A stretch of 64,000 bases of DNA from Hypoxylon rubiginosum (lineage: Eukaryota; Ascomycota; Sordariomycetes; Xylariales; Hypoxylaceae): contig CADCXA010000031.1 of the NCBI GenBank assembly GCA_902806565.1, positions 682,001 through 746,000 of the forward strand. The letters run 5' to 3'. Numbering within the stretch: the first letter of the stretch is position 1; each line of letters begins with the position of its first letter. Below, piece after piece: positions 1 through 10,842 of this stretch. Made by a program: the position numbers and the translations under genes. The notes below the pieces were generated by a model. That model was not told the DNA's origin. It did not search any database and saw nothing but the letters and a program-made list of their open reading frames with translations.

Positions 1-119
1 TACCCCAGTCGATAATGACGGATATGACGGGGGTTAATATAGCGAATGCGGAGAAACAGCCTAACGGTGCTTGTCTCGCGGGGTAAATCAACACGAAGGT
101 CGCTTCTTGGCGGTCGACT

Positions 120-127
120 TATATAAA
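120..127 (+). promoter_or_regulatory. TATA box of the GH43 gene
   Basis: A perfect TATATAAA lies about 120 bp upstream of the ATG at 249. It is followed by a CTG/TTG-rich leader. Position and sequence fit a fungal core promoter; no transcript evidence is available. Confidence 0.5.
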
Positions 128-248
128 CCTCGGGCGGCTGGGACGGCGCACACCGAGGGAGATCAGCGCTCTTGTTGCTGTTGTTGTTACTGTTGCTATA
201 TCACTGCGCGTCGTCCCCGGGTAACTTCAAACTGAGTGGATACGAATC

Positions 249-2180
249 ATGTTCTATTCGAAGCTGTGGGTTTCCGGCGGCCTGCTGCTGCTCGGTGCAG
301 CGGCGGTAGCGCAGGCCAAGTACATCGTGCCCGGCGCGAGGTGGCGCGACACGGACGGCAATCTAGTCAACGCGCACGCAGGCAGCATTTTGGTCGATAA
401 CGGAACGTTCTGGTGGTTCGGCGAGTACAAGATCGAGGGACAGGAGGAAGGTGGTGGGGTTTCGGTCTACAGCTCCGAAGACCTGGCTACTTGGACACAC
501 CACGGTCTCGCTCTGGGTGAGTGTGATGCCAATAGATGGCAGATCAGATAAATTAATGGGATCGAGGAGCTGACTGGAGTGTTAGAACCTGTCGAGGGAC
601 ATCGTTATATCTCCCCCAGCAGCATTATCCAGCGGCCCAAGGTTGTGTACAGCGAGCCAACCGGCCAATATCACGTACGTCACCGCCAATCCCTAAGCTA
701 CATTCTACCGATGCTAATTTGACATCCTAGATGTGGTGGCACGCCGACAATTCCAGCTACGGACTCCTACTCCAAGGACTTGCAACTGCGGACACGGTTG
801 CCGGGCCCTATACTTTCGTCGACGCGACGGCGCCTCTCGGGAACTGGTCTCAAGACTTCGGCATGTTCACCGATTATAAAGATGGCCGGAGTTATGCCCT
901 TTACAGCAATGGGGACAGCGTGCGGGGAAGGGACGTATATTTGACTTCGTACAACGAGGAGGTTACAGGGTTAGACGCCGTGGTTCACCGTTTTGACAAG
1001 TTCGACCTCGAAGCACCGACTATCATCCAGACAGACAAGAGTTATTATGCTTTGATGAGTCATAAGACGGGTTATAGGCCGAATAGTAAGTGGAGTAACC
1101 GTTTCATCTAGTTGCGATATCTGGCTAACAGTGTCTTTAGATGTGGTGGCTTTTCGAGCCGATAGCCTAAGCGGCCCTTGGTCTCAGCCCTGGATCGTGT
1201 CACCACTAAACACCAGGACGTTCAACTCGCAGTCTGGCTTTACATTGAGAATAACTGGCTGCAAGGGAACGACATACCTGTATCTGGGCGACCAGGTAAG
1301 CAGTTCTACCCAAGATGTATAAGTGGCGGAGAGGATGATCTAACAGCCTATTAGTGGGATTCCAATTCACTCTGGGAATCTCGATACATCTGGTTACCAA
1401 TTAATATCGACGACAACAAGAAAACACTTGCTGTAGAGTGGCATGATGTCTACGACCTAAACGTGTACGAATAACCCCCCTTCCCCCTTTATATTGAGGC
1501 ATGCTGACTAAGGTTAATAGAAAAACTGGAAGCTGGCGACCCGTGGAGGGCAAAGAATATCACGGCAAGGACGCAACAACAAGCGGCAACGCATTTAAGC
1601 AAGAGGCCGTAGGTCTACTCAAGCCCTAAAACAGATTACTGCCGTTGCTAATAATATTTATCTTGCAGAACTTCGCCAGCGGTGGCGTAATAGTGACTGG
1701 GATCGAGGGCAATGACAGCACCGTCACCTTCTCCGGCATCGAAGGCACAGGAAAACCCCAATGGGTTTCATTCCATTACCAAAGTGAGTTATCCATACCA
1801 CCCATAGAGAACCTATCCAAACTGACAATGGAAAAGACACCGACGACATGGGTTTCGGAGACCAGCGTAAGCCATAACCCAGCATATATACTCTTAGATG
1901 AGACTGCTAACAATGATTCATAGCCGGTGGCTCACCAGACCGAATCGGCGGGTCGTGGCAGCTCCGCCGCGTCAGCAGCGTCGTGGTGAACGGGAACACC
2001 GAAAGTGTCGAGACGTTGTACCAGAGGGACACGCACAAGGGCATCGTTCTGTCGACACCGCTCCAGCTGACTCTGGAGGAAGGATCGAATAATACAATTA
2101 CGGTGGGCGGACTGTTCAACGGCTTCTATTATAAGGGCGCGGACCTGGATAAAATTGTGGTTTATCCCCCTGAGAGTTAG
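249..2180 (+). CDS. secreted GH43 exo-beta-1,3-galactanase-like enzyme with C-terminal CBM35-like domain
   Basis: Nine exons: 249-516, 586-674, 731-1085, 1141-1295, 1355-1464, 1521-1608, 1669-1783, 1837-1866, 1924-2180. They sum to 489 codons (488 residues plus stop). A signal peptide (hydrophobic LLLLGAAAVAQA, then KYIVPGARW) points to secretion. The N-terminal two thirds is a GH43 five-bladed propeller: HAGSILVDNGTFWWFGEY, then RPKVVYSEPTGQYHMWWH, then DLEAPTI with the probable acid Glu. The pattern resembles subfamily 24 exo-beta-1,3-galactanases, which trim galactan chains of arabinogalactan. NSQSGF carries the Gln that, in the characterised basidiomycete enzyme of this group, stands in for a carboxylate base. 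The last ~150 residues (TGIEGNDSTVTF ... DLDKIVVYPPES) look like a CBM35 beta-sandwich. Exon 8 is a 30-bp microexon. The substrate is inferred from the family. Confidence 0.88.
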
Positions 2181-3574
2181 AGAGTTTTACACGGATTGAA
2201 TGGGTGGCATTAAATACAAATTTAAGAAGCTGCCAGAAATACATAGAGCGCCGAGATTTCCTGCCATGTGATAGATAAGAGTAACCTGCCTACTATAAGT
2301 CTAGAACATAGCACTTGTATATGAGTGAAGTGTCCCATTTACGATCTCTAGCTAGGCCATGAGATCATAGATCAAGACATCCAAGCCCTCGAGAAAGAGG
2401 GCCGGAGAAACTTTCGAGTGGCGTAGCCTTCTGCAGCGGTAGTAGCCAGTAGTGGCAGCAAGATATAACTCCGGTCTATTAACTTTACTCCTATTCTTTC
2501 AGACGTCGGCTAAAAAACTCGAATACACTTGGATAAATGAAACCATGTAACTTCACGCCATAGTATCAATAGTAGGAAATTTATTGAGTATTGGCAAATG
2601 AGAGCCACTGAGACATGCAGCCCGAAGTCATAGTAACACGTAACCGTCTAACATGCATCGTGGAACTCATAATTTTACCGTGTTCCTTCCCATTAGACGA
2701 GGTACTACTCGCTTTGCTGGTATGTAACTGTCGCTAGCTTCGCTTCTTGTATCTGTTCTGGTGAGTCGTTATACTGGCAGAGTTTTCAACTCGACGTTGA
2801 GCTCAACAGGAACGAATAATGACTAACTTATAGCCTGTTACAAGTCAAGTACAATTCATCGCTAGGCTCTAACTCTAGGAACTTATGAGGTACAGACCAT
2901 TTAATTGAAGATAATAAGTACCTAATTGAGGTTAGAAGGTGAGTATTAGTCGGGCTATAGGAATATTACTGAAACGTTGGTGTCTTGAAGGAGTGCACTT
3001 AGCTACCGGCTGTTTATTCAAAACTCATCTCCTAACGGTCACATTCGTATCACCGTCACCTCCAACCTTAAGTCCAACCTTAAGCCAGCACCGAGTTCAA
3101 CTCATAGCACTCTCTCGAGTTGTGACTCATGATTACCGAAGTGTAGAACCAAATTTCGTCTTTGTATGGCCGTGTGTACGATCACCACAGTCAAACGTAA
3201 GACATACATACATATTTCCGTGTCTTGGAGTCACTTAATTCCGCATCTGGCATCTTATATGCTTGGATCTGCCAGGCGCAATCCTCGTCCGTGGCGTAAT
3301 TACGCCTAAGCTCCAGGTCGTTCGGTGTTAATAAGCCTGACATCGGCGCTACCATCGGCTTTTACCGTCACCAAGTTGCAGATTCATTTCCCCTATAATA
3401 GTCCGAGATAGAATCGCAAATCGTTCAGTGGCTGCTGCTATACTCTCGTGCTTTAATTCAAGCTTGCTGTGTAACAGCTGATCAATATCTGTAATCTTGA
3501 TAAACCTCATTCATACTTCTTTTTTTCCCATTACCATTTAATTGCCCCCACGAAGTTACTACCGAGCCCACACA
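2181..3574. other. intergenic, no gene seen
   Basis: Mixed AT-rich sequence without a coding-like frame. One open frame at 2939-3238 starts with GTG, has low-complexity translation and no family resemblance. A short direct duplication (CCAACCTTAAG twice) lies near 3062-3083. The last ~100 bp are pyrimidine-rich and probably the leader of the next gene. Confidence 0.5.
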
Positions 3575-4504
3575 ATGTCGTCCCCGGTGTGGTTCATCAC
3601 CGGCGCCTCCAACGGCTTCGGCCTGCTGCTATGCCTGCGGGCCCTCAAGGAGAACCAGAGAGTCGTCGGCACGGTGCGCAGCAAGGCCAAGTCCGCGGAC
3701 GCGGTGAGGCAGATCGAGTCCGCGGGCGGCCAGGTCATCGAGCTGGACCTGAACGAGCCCAAGGAGAGCATCACCCGGAAGGTCAAGGCCGTCGGGCAGA
3801 TCGACTACCTCGTCAACAACGCGGGCTTCTTCGTGATGGGCGCCGTCGAGCAGGTCACGTAAGCGGAGAACTGTCCCCCCCTTTCCCTTTTCTCTTTTTT
3901 TCCAGACGCTAACAGCCATCTTTTCCGTCCCGCCAGCGCCGAAGAAGCCCAGCTGCAGATGCAGACCAACTTCTTCGGCCCCCTCTACGTCACGCAGGCC
4001 GCGCTCGAGGGCATGCGCCTCCGGCGCGCCGGCGCCGTCGCGAACCTCAGCAGCATCGCGGCCCGGGACCCGCAGCCGACGAGCGCCCTGTACGCGGCCA
4101 GCAAGGCCGCGCTCGAGGCCGTCTCCGAGTCCCTCGCCGCCGAGGTCGCCGCCTTCGGTATCTCCGTCCTCATCGTCGAGCCCGGAGCGTTCCGGACCAA
4201 CTTCCTGGCCGCGTACAGCGCGCCGGCGGCGCCGCTGCCGGACGACTACGAGGGGGAAACGGCGGTGGCGAGGGCGAGGGAGTATTTCGCGACGGGCGGG
4301 GGGACGCAGGCGGGCGACCCGCAGAAGGGCGTCGACCGCATCTACGAGGCGCTGACGGGCGAGGGGCTCGCGGGGAAATTGAAGGGGAAGGTCGCGCGCC
4401 TGGTTATCGGGCCGGACGCGCTGCGGCGCATGAGGAAGAGTAACGACAAGTTCCTCGCGGACCTGGCGCTCGGGGAGGAGGTGGCTCTCAGCACGGATTT
4501 CTAA
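3575..4504 (+). CDS. short-chain dehydrogenase/reductase (classical SDR)
   Basis: Two exons, 3575-3858 and 3937-4504, give 283 residues, normal for a classical SDR. The intron starts GTAAGC and ends CCAG. The start is the first ATG giving MSSPVWFITG; an upstream TTG in frame is ignored. Visible motifs: the Rossmann TGxxxGxG as TGASNGFG (residues 9-16), NNAG at 81-84, a serine in NLSS near 133, and YxxxK as Y147-K151. These are the NAD(P) site and catalytic Ser-Tyr-Lys. The C-terminal part (EPGAFRTNFL) is typical of fungal SDRs that act on small carbonyl or alcohol substrates. The substrate cannot be read from sequence. The gene is very GC-rich compared with its flanks. No clustered biosynthetic partner is visible. 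Confidence 0.9.
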
Positions 4505-5309
4505 GGGGCGCTGGGTTGGAAGGGTGCAGGCGGCTGCAAGGACTAAATATTTACGACTGATGTGAGGATTAAATACGAGCTATGATACCTGGGAAAGACT
4601 TAAAAGATAATGAGTAAAAATTAATCGAGATCAATTTTCTTGTACTGTAGTCGGATCGATGTCAAGGGTGACTCAACAAGTTGAGAAAAAAGGGGCTCGA
4701 GTGAAAGCCGAACATAAAACTCGACTCAATCATATTATGAATGAGCCATCATAATAATAGGGTATAAAATAATACACCGTATTAATTATGGAAAAAGGGC
4801 TGTTTATATCTCGCCAATAACAGTGAATTAAGAATCAGCAAAGTGAAGACTCGATAAACAGCTATTAGAGAGAAGAGCTATCTATCATCTTCTACCTGCC
4901 TCTCCCCTAAAAAACGCCCCTTGAAGTCTGCGAATTATTATTCTGCATTCTGTTCTACCCATGGAAAAAGCAAAAGCAAAAGCAAAAAAAGGCGAAATAT
5001 ATCGGGCGGATCAAAAAACCAACGACGACGAAAAACTCCACGTACAGCTTTGACCAAAAGCTGCTGATGCCTTATCCCCCATGCTCGGTATATGTTATGC
5101 GCGTATATATATATGCGAATGAAACCATCCAGAAGGGAAAAAAAAATTGAGGATTAGAAACCGCAGTGTTATATCGCAAACCCAACGATAATATGCAACG
5201 TAATGAAGGTTGCTAAGAGCTTCAACCATATTGGTATGTACGCCCCCGAAATTGCTTCTCGCCGCGCGCACCGCTTGATCTCGCTCTTGCTCTACGTCTA
5301 GCTCTAGCT
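4505..5309. other. intergenic between SDR and ORP genes
   Basis: AT-rich convergent 3-prime flanks of the two genes. Contains short A-rich simple repeats (GCAAAA tandem near 4971-4988) and a TA-rich stretch near 5100-5113. No coding-like frame. Confidence 0.5.
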
Positions 5310-6947
5310 CTAAATTATGCCTTCTAGACTCCAATCTTCCTTCTGTGCTCTCTCGAGGATTTGCCGGCCCTTCTCTGTGAGGTCCGGCGTACCCCTCTTG
5401 TCGGTAACCTGGTCGAAGAATACCGGTTTCCAGGTTTCGTTCTTGCGCTCGCGTTCTCTGGCCTTCTCTCGCTGCTTTTCTTCCAGCTCGATCTTGACGT
5501 TAGTGGCCTTTGAGAACTGTTTGGATAATATGGCGTCAGTCACACCGCCCCATAGCGTCAGAGACTCGTGCTCTGCTTGCTTCTCCTTTGGTGGGAGGGA
5601 CTTGGTCGCCACAGTGAGCGGGTTCAAATCAATTATGGTGATTTGCTTATCCGGTGGATGCGAGTCCTAAAATTTAAGTTGTTAATATTTCTCGTAGACA
5701 TAAGGAAGAAAAAGCGGCATGAACTTACCACCGGTTTGGGGCCTAATGTGAAGACGACTCTATCCTTCCAGGCGCCACCGAGTCTCGCCACCACGTCCGA
5801 TTCGGGAACATCCTTGATGCGCATCTTGTCGTCTTTCTCGGGATCGTACTTGAAGATAACGCCCTCGACCTTGTTCTGCGCGCGACCGAGCCACCCTTCC
5901 TCGAGGTAGTGCAGAATCGCTTTTAACTTGGTCTGAGGGCAGGTAACGTAGGCGAAGTCGCCAACGCTGACGCTCAGGGAGCCACGTAGAATTCCACCAA
6001 GGTGGGCGGCGGGATGCTTCAGCTGGTAAGTCTCGTTATCTCTCTGCTCGAGAGTGATGAAGATTCCGAGGTTGTGTTCACCGGGTGACACTTTAATAGC
6101 GGTGCCGGTGAACTTGGCACTGATCTGATCGAAACCCCTCGCGTGCAAGCCCTTTTCGGGGCAGCTAACATAGAATGCGCTGACTGGTGGATGATGAGAT
6201 GTCTGCTCTGTCAAGTACGATATCCGAACGGTGGGACTCGTAGGCTTCGATGTCGTCTGAACGACGGATACACTGGATGCTGTTCGCGGGTCGATACCGC
6301 CCTTAACCGACTTGACCGACGAAGCGCTACTGGCGCTGCCGCTGCTGGAGGCTAACAGGCTCGTGGTGTCGATCCGTGGCGCATTGTCCTCGGCTTCCCA
6401 ATTGCACCGGAAGAACTCTCCCAAACAAGAGTTGTATGGCTTGCACGGCTTTCCCTTGACGTATTTTAGGTCCTTCGTAAACCAGAAGCGCAGGACCTCG
6501 AGCATACGATCCAGCGGCTCGTCGGATGTACCTATGGCGGCGAAGGCACTGGGGTTGTCGAGGTAGTTCCAGTATTCGAGGTTGGGAGTCGGTTCGAGGA
6601 GTTGGGAAGGGAGCGAGAAACGCACGGCCGCTAGATCTGCGACACCTATGAATCTAAGAAGTAAAGGGATCGTTAGCAGAGCTGTATTGGCGAGTAGCTG
6701 CTAAGACATGATAGCAGTGAATAGTCGAGAGTGAGCATCCCCGCGCTTTCTATCGAAGGCATCTCCGATTGCGGATGATGGAGAAAGGTCGACGATGGCG
6801 GTGAGCTTGGCCGCCCCTTTCCCCTGGGGGATGCGAATGGGGGTAAAAATCGACTGTTGCTTACTTTCGTAGGATAGAGATGAAAGTCTTGAGTTTGGAC
6901 CCCTCGTTTTGAGGAACGTCCTCGTCGGCAGCTGTATTTGATGCCAT
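5310..6947 (-). CDS. oxysterol-binding protein-related lipid transfer protein (short ORP/Osh type)
   Basis: Three exons on the minus strand: 6947-6865, 6653-5729, 5666-5310. They total 455 codons (454 residues). The OSBP fingerprint is intact as LTEQTSHHPPVSAFYVS, preceded by CKPYNSCLGEFFRCNW, the equivalent of the P-x-N-P-x-LGE lid/PI4P region. There is no PH, ankyrin or FFAT-like extension, so this is a lipid-binding domain on its own, as in yeast Osh4-Osh7. Such proteins exchange sterol or phosphatidylserine for PI4P at membrane contacts. I cannot choose between the sterol and phosphatidylserine classes. The C-terminus ends WSLEGII. Splice sites are GTAAGC and GTAAGT donors with TTAG acceptors. 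Start: MASNTAADEDVPQ, the first ATG after a short leader with a triple 11-bp repeat. Confidence 0.92.
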
Positions 6948-6977
6948 GATGGAGGTCTCGGACTAGATTGGAAGGAT

Positions 6978-7010
6978 TCCTACTGGAGTCCTACTGGAGT
7001 CCTACTGGAG
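6978..7010. repeat. three tandem copies of an 11-bp unit in the ORP leader
   Basis: The unit TCCTACTGGAG occurs three times head to tail about 30-65 bp upstream of the ORP start codon, so probably within its 5-prime UTR. Copies look identical. Confidence 0.7.
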
Positions 7011-8793
7011 AAATCTGACAGTACGGATGATGAAAGCAGGAGAACAAGAGGAAAAGCAAAAAAAAAGCCTGAGACGGCTGAGATGTCCCAACCGGGATGC
7101 CCAACTTGTAGTTGCCTCGGATTAAGTGGTTAGATTAAGATGACGATGATATGTTTTTGGTGTTGGAATATCGTCGAGTCTTTGGTAAATGGGAGGGACC
7201 AAACTTGAAGGTGGGTTGGCTTTGGGCAGGTTGCATTAACGAATAGATGGGTGACGTTAGTGCGATCGATAAGGGGATAAGGGGGTACTGCTCTACTTAA
7301 AATACAGAATACGCACGGGCTGGTACCTGGATAGGACGGATAGATAAGAGTCGACCTCGCCAATCCTCACCAATCTGGCAGCCCTCTAACAGCGGTTACT
7401 GCAGCCTTTAAATGTATCTCGACAAGTATAGTATCCTGTAAGATGTTTTACATATTGCACCTTATGTATGCCTTATGTAGGTGCTGCATGTCTCCTGTAC
7501 ATACTAAGCCATGTCCACCCTGAACTGCAAGTTAAAAAATAAAAAAAAATAAAAAGAAACTCCAGTCCGTTATTTTATGTTTTTTCTTTTGTGTATTTGA
7601 AGTTTGATAATTGCCCCTTCATCATTCGGCTCACGAGTCCCCCGCTAACTCACTAACTCACTAACTCGGACTTTACGGCCTAGCTAGTTCTGGTCTAGTT
7701 TTGGTTAGAGCTGATGTCATAGTAAACCACCCAGCTCTGCACCTTTTCTTTATACTTGGTCGCGAGAGCTTAGGCTGCGCTATATCAAAAGCCAAGAAAG
7801 CATCCTCCCGCTAACACCGGCGTCGTTAGGCCAACATGGAGACAAAAGCGAGAAGCGCACTACTGTGTTACACTGCCGGTATACTTTACGCAACATCCAT
7901 GTAAGTTCACGGGATTGAAAGCCTCTGCATGAGCCAGTCGCCCAATCATTTGACCACGAGTTTCCAATCCGCCCTGCAAGTCGACTGCTTACTTGCGAAG
8001 CGGTATCTCCTACCGCTATCAAGCGTACGTACCGGCGTGCTAAACCTCGGCATATGATACCTACCGAGTCAGTGGACAAATACTCCATTCCCTTGAGAGA
8101 ACGTGACTGAGTCGGCAAGGTATAAAAATGACTTTGTTTCGAGATGTCTCAAAGAAATGACGTCACTTGCATTGGTCATTTTGTGTAACTTGTCTAACAA
8201 TGGTTGTGAATAGAGAAGTGTCGTAATAGAGCAGTTGGAATGTAAGCCCCTTGAATACACGTGTCCGACGCGCAACTTTGGATTATATTGCGATTTCTTG
8301 TAAGGTTGTTAAATCCCTAGATCTTCTAACTTGCTCTTTTAGTGATACCTAGGTCAAGTTGTAAATACGAAACGTTACCATATTTCCTTATCTATGCCGC
8401 GTACGTTCGATTTCATAACCCCTATCCTGATCTTAAATATATCTTGTATGAGACCATAACTATTAGTACTCTTCTTAAATTACAGAATTTTGAACTACTT
8501 GGTCCATCCGTGTTCTATTCATTGCGTGTCATAAAGTTCAACAAGAGCAACCCTGAGCGAAAAAACTCGAAACAACGTGACTCCGGAGGTTACGGCCACG
8601 CGTACGCCAATGCTTTAGAGAAACAATGATTAACAAATCCTAAATATCATCTTTTCGGAAACTCGGAAAGGCTGCACCATGGCGACGAGGAACTCAATGG
8701 CACTAGATCGCGATGTTAGACCATCGACTTAATAGTCGGGTTGCTACCTAAAGAGGTAGACCTCGTTATCTGGGCAATTTAAAGAAAATAAAC
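7011..8793. other. intergenic, no gene seen
   Basis: Open frames at 7130-7363, 7780-8118, 8069-8275 and 8342-8629 have translations without family resemblance, and most lack an ATG. A 9-bp tandem repeat (CTAACTCA type) lies near 7643-7667. The part next to 7000 is the ORP promoter. Confidence 0.45.
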
Positions 8794-9567
8794 TTACACT
8801 AGAGTCGACACCATCGCCACAACCGATGGCAGGAGACGGGCCTGCCAGAGATCCTTCTTGATATAGCATGCGATCATTAACAGCACCAGCGTGATCAGCG
8901 CCAAGACGGCATCGTTGATGGCGAACTGGGCGTGCAGCTTGTCCCTGAACCCCCTCCTCCTAGCTTCCTCTCCTCCCGCTATGCGACGGGGCGGCGGCGG
9001 CGGGAAAAACACGCAGCTGACGATGCTCGCGGCGAGAGCGAAGATGTTCCAGACCAAGATGACCCAGCAGAAGTCGAAGACGAGCCTGTTGATCCGCAGG
9101 TTCCAGGGTTCGACGGCGTCCCGGTTCGCCTTGTCTACCGTGCATATGGCGAATATGGTGTTGAAGAGCCGGCAGAGGACGATGACCGGCAACCCGAATC
9201 TACCCGTATTTCTGCGCCGAGGTGCGGTCGCAAGACCTCTTTCGGAACTGCCGTGATGTCCGCGAGTACTCGAACGTCCGAGAAGGGGTTCCCGGTCTCC
9301 TGCCGTTGAGAACGAGACTCTACTTGGTTCCGTCGCATGGCCTCTTCCAGGGCCGCCACGGGACTCGCGAGTACTCGGGTGTCCGAGAAGGGGTTCCCGG
9401 TTTCCTGCCGTTGGAAAAGAGCTTCTGCCTGGCTCGGACGGGCGAGTGAACAGTCGACCTTGGGAATCCATCATGCTCGAGGTGAGGCTTTTGGCGTTGT
9501 CAAACTGCGCTGGCGCGTATGACGAAGGCCTCAGAGACGAGTCCGTGTGCGGCCGGGGATGCTGCAT
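8794..9567 (-). CDS. unrecognised membrane protein with tandem REPLLG-containing repeat
   Basis: Single open frame from the ATG at 9567 (MQHPRPHTDSS), 257 residues; a TTG four codons upstream is not used. Residues 1-115 are hydrophilic and contain two copies of a ~35-residue repeat (TAG[N/D]REPLLG ... STR), matching a 105-bp DNA duplication. At least three hydrophobic segments follow: FGLPVIVLCRLFNTIFAICTV, then FCWVILVWNIFALAASIVSCVFF, separated by a proline run and arginines from the next (NDAVLALITLVLLMIACYI). A possible fourth, LLPSVVAMVSTLV, is cut short by the stop. The layout resembles four-helix MARVEL-like fungal proteins, but I do not recognise the family. A perfect GTAAGT donor overlaps the stop codon, so a further exon is conceivable; the two nearest acceptors I tried give immediate stops. 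Confidence 0.6.
   Translation of the reverse strand: MQHPRPHTDSSLRPSSYAPAQFDNAKSLTSSMMDSQGRLFTRPSEPGRSSFPTAGNREPLLGHPSTRESRGGPGRGHATEPSRVSFSTAGDREPLLGRSSTRGHHGSSERGLATAPRRRNTGRFGLPVIVLCRLFNTIFAICTVDKANRDAVEPWNLRINRLVFDFCWVILVWNIFALAASIVSCVFFPPPPPRRIAGGEEARRRGFRDKLHAQFAINDAVLALITLVLLMIACYIKKDLWQARLLPSVVAMVSTLV
9266..9475. repeat. 105-bp tandem duplication inside the membrane-protein gene
   Basis: The block beginning GTACTCG at 9266 recurs at 9371, exactly 105 bp (35 codons) later. The copies are close but not identical. The period keeps the reading frame of the minus-strand gene, consistent with an in-frame coding duplication. Confidence 0.75.
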
Positions 9568-10842
9568 GATGACTGGCAATTCACTGCGATGCTGGCCTAC
9601 GTCTTAACCATCCGGCATAGTATAACCGGCGTTTGAGTCTCGTAAACTGCAAAAAGGTCAATGGATATTATCTGGATTAAAAATCCAAACGGCCCTCTCC
9701 TCGTCGTGAGGCTCAGCCCTTCTGGGCTGTGCAGGTTACGCGCAACAGGTATGCTACCACCCATTTCGACCGATCGGCCGACTGCGGGGGCAATACATGG
9801 GGATTAGGCACCAGAATGGCGACCAATGGCATACGTCAGTCCCTACAAGGGATTTGATGTGGTATTTTCTGTTTCTAGAGCCTGATTTTCATTGTATTAG
9901 GTGTAAGTAGCTGGCATCTAGAAGGACTGTATGCCTTTGAGTTAGGTATCTTGAGTATTATGAATGTGAATGAATGGTGGCGTTTCGATGTAGGTATTCT
10001 AGTCGCCACGAAGCGGTGAGGTTAATGCTTCCATACTCGCTGTTTTTACCTGTTTATTAAGTACCTAGCTATCATCCCCCTCTCCGACTCGACCGCGCTC
10101 GGGGGCTACCTCGCAAAATATTGCGGCGAATAATAAAAGGGTATCGGTAAAGTGACACAGTGGCAGGTCGTCTCAAGCCAACCAGTCAATTTGCGAGCCG
10201 AATTAACTACGAAAAAATCGTAGCGACCGGCGCAAATTTCTTATATTTCCATCGAGGTTTGTAACAGTATCAAGAAGACGCATATGCCTTTTTACCAGAT
10301 GATCATTTCAAGACATGATCTTAGCTCGAGCTCGGTCGCTGCTTGGATCTCTTCGCCGGCATCGGTTGTTGGGCAATGAACGGCTCATATATGATAAAGC
10401 GGCTACCGTAGGTATTTATCGGGATCGAGCAACTCATAAATGGAGCGCGGCTCTTTTCTAGATACGGGTAATACGGTCGGCCCCGGCGCAAGGCAACCGT
10501 GCTAATGCGGAGCGACTGGAGATCATCCAATGGCTCCGGACCACGAGAACAGGTGTGTATCAGAGCACTGTAGTGCTCTCGCAACTACCATGCTGAGCCG
10601 CATCGCGGGGTTGATGCTCCGGCTGTGGTTTGAAATCTATAGGTTTGGACTGGTAGCTGTGGTGCAGTCAAACTTGACCACCAAAAAAGCTTACCCGTCT
10701 CGCGAAAGAATGCTCCGTTGAATACTAATAAGCCGGTACCGTATAGTTTTGATTGCATGAAATGCTTTGACGGTATTGGGTTCAAAGTATGGCCTAGCAT
10801 CGACGAACGGTGTTTCCGCAAGGCTCTCGTTGTCGCAAAAAC
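9568..10842. other. intergenic, no gene seen
   Basis: No coding-like frame with family resemblance. Short open frames at 10321-10821 lie on both strands and mostly overlap each other. The right part is likely the promoter and leader of the C2H2 gene. Confidence 0.45.
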
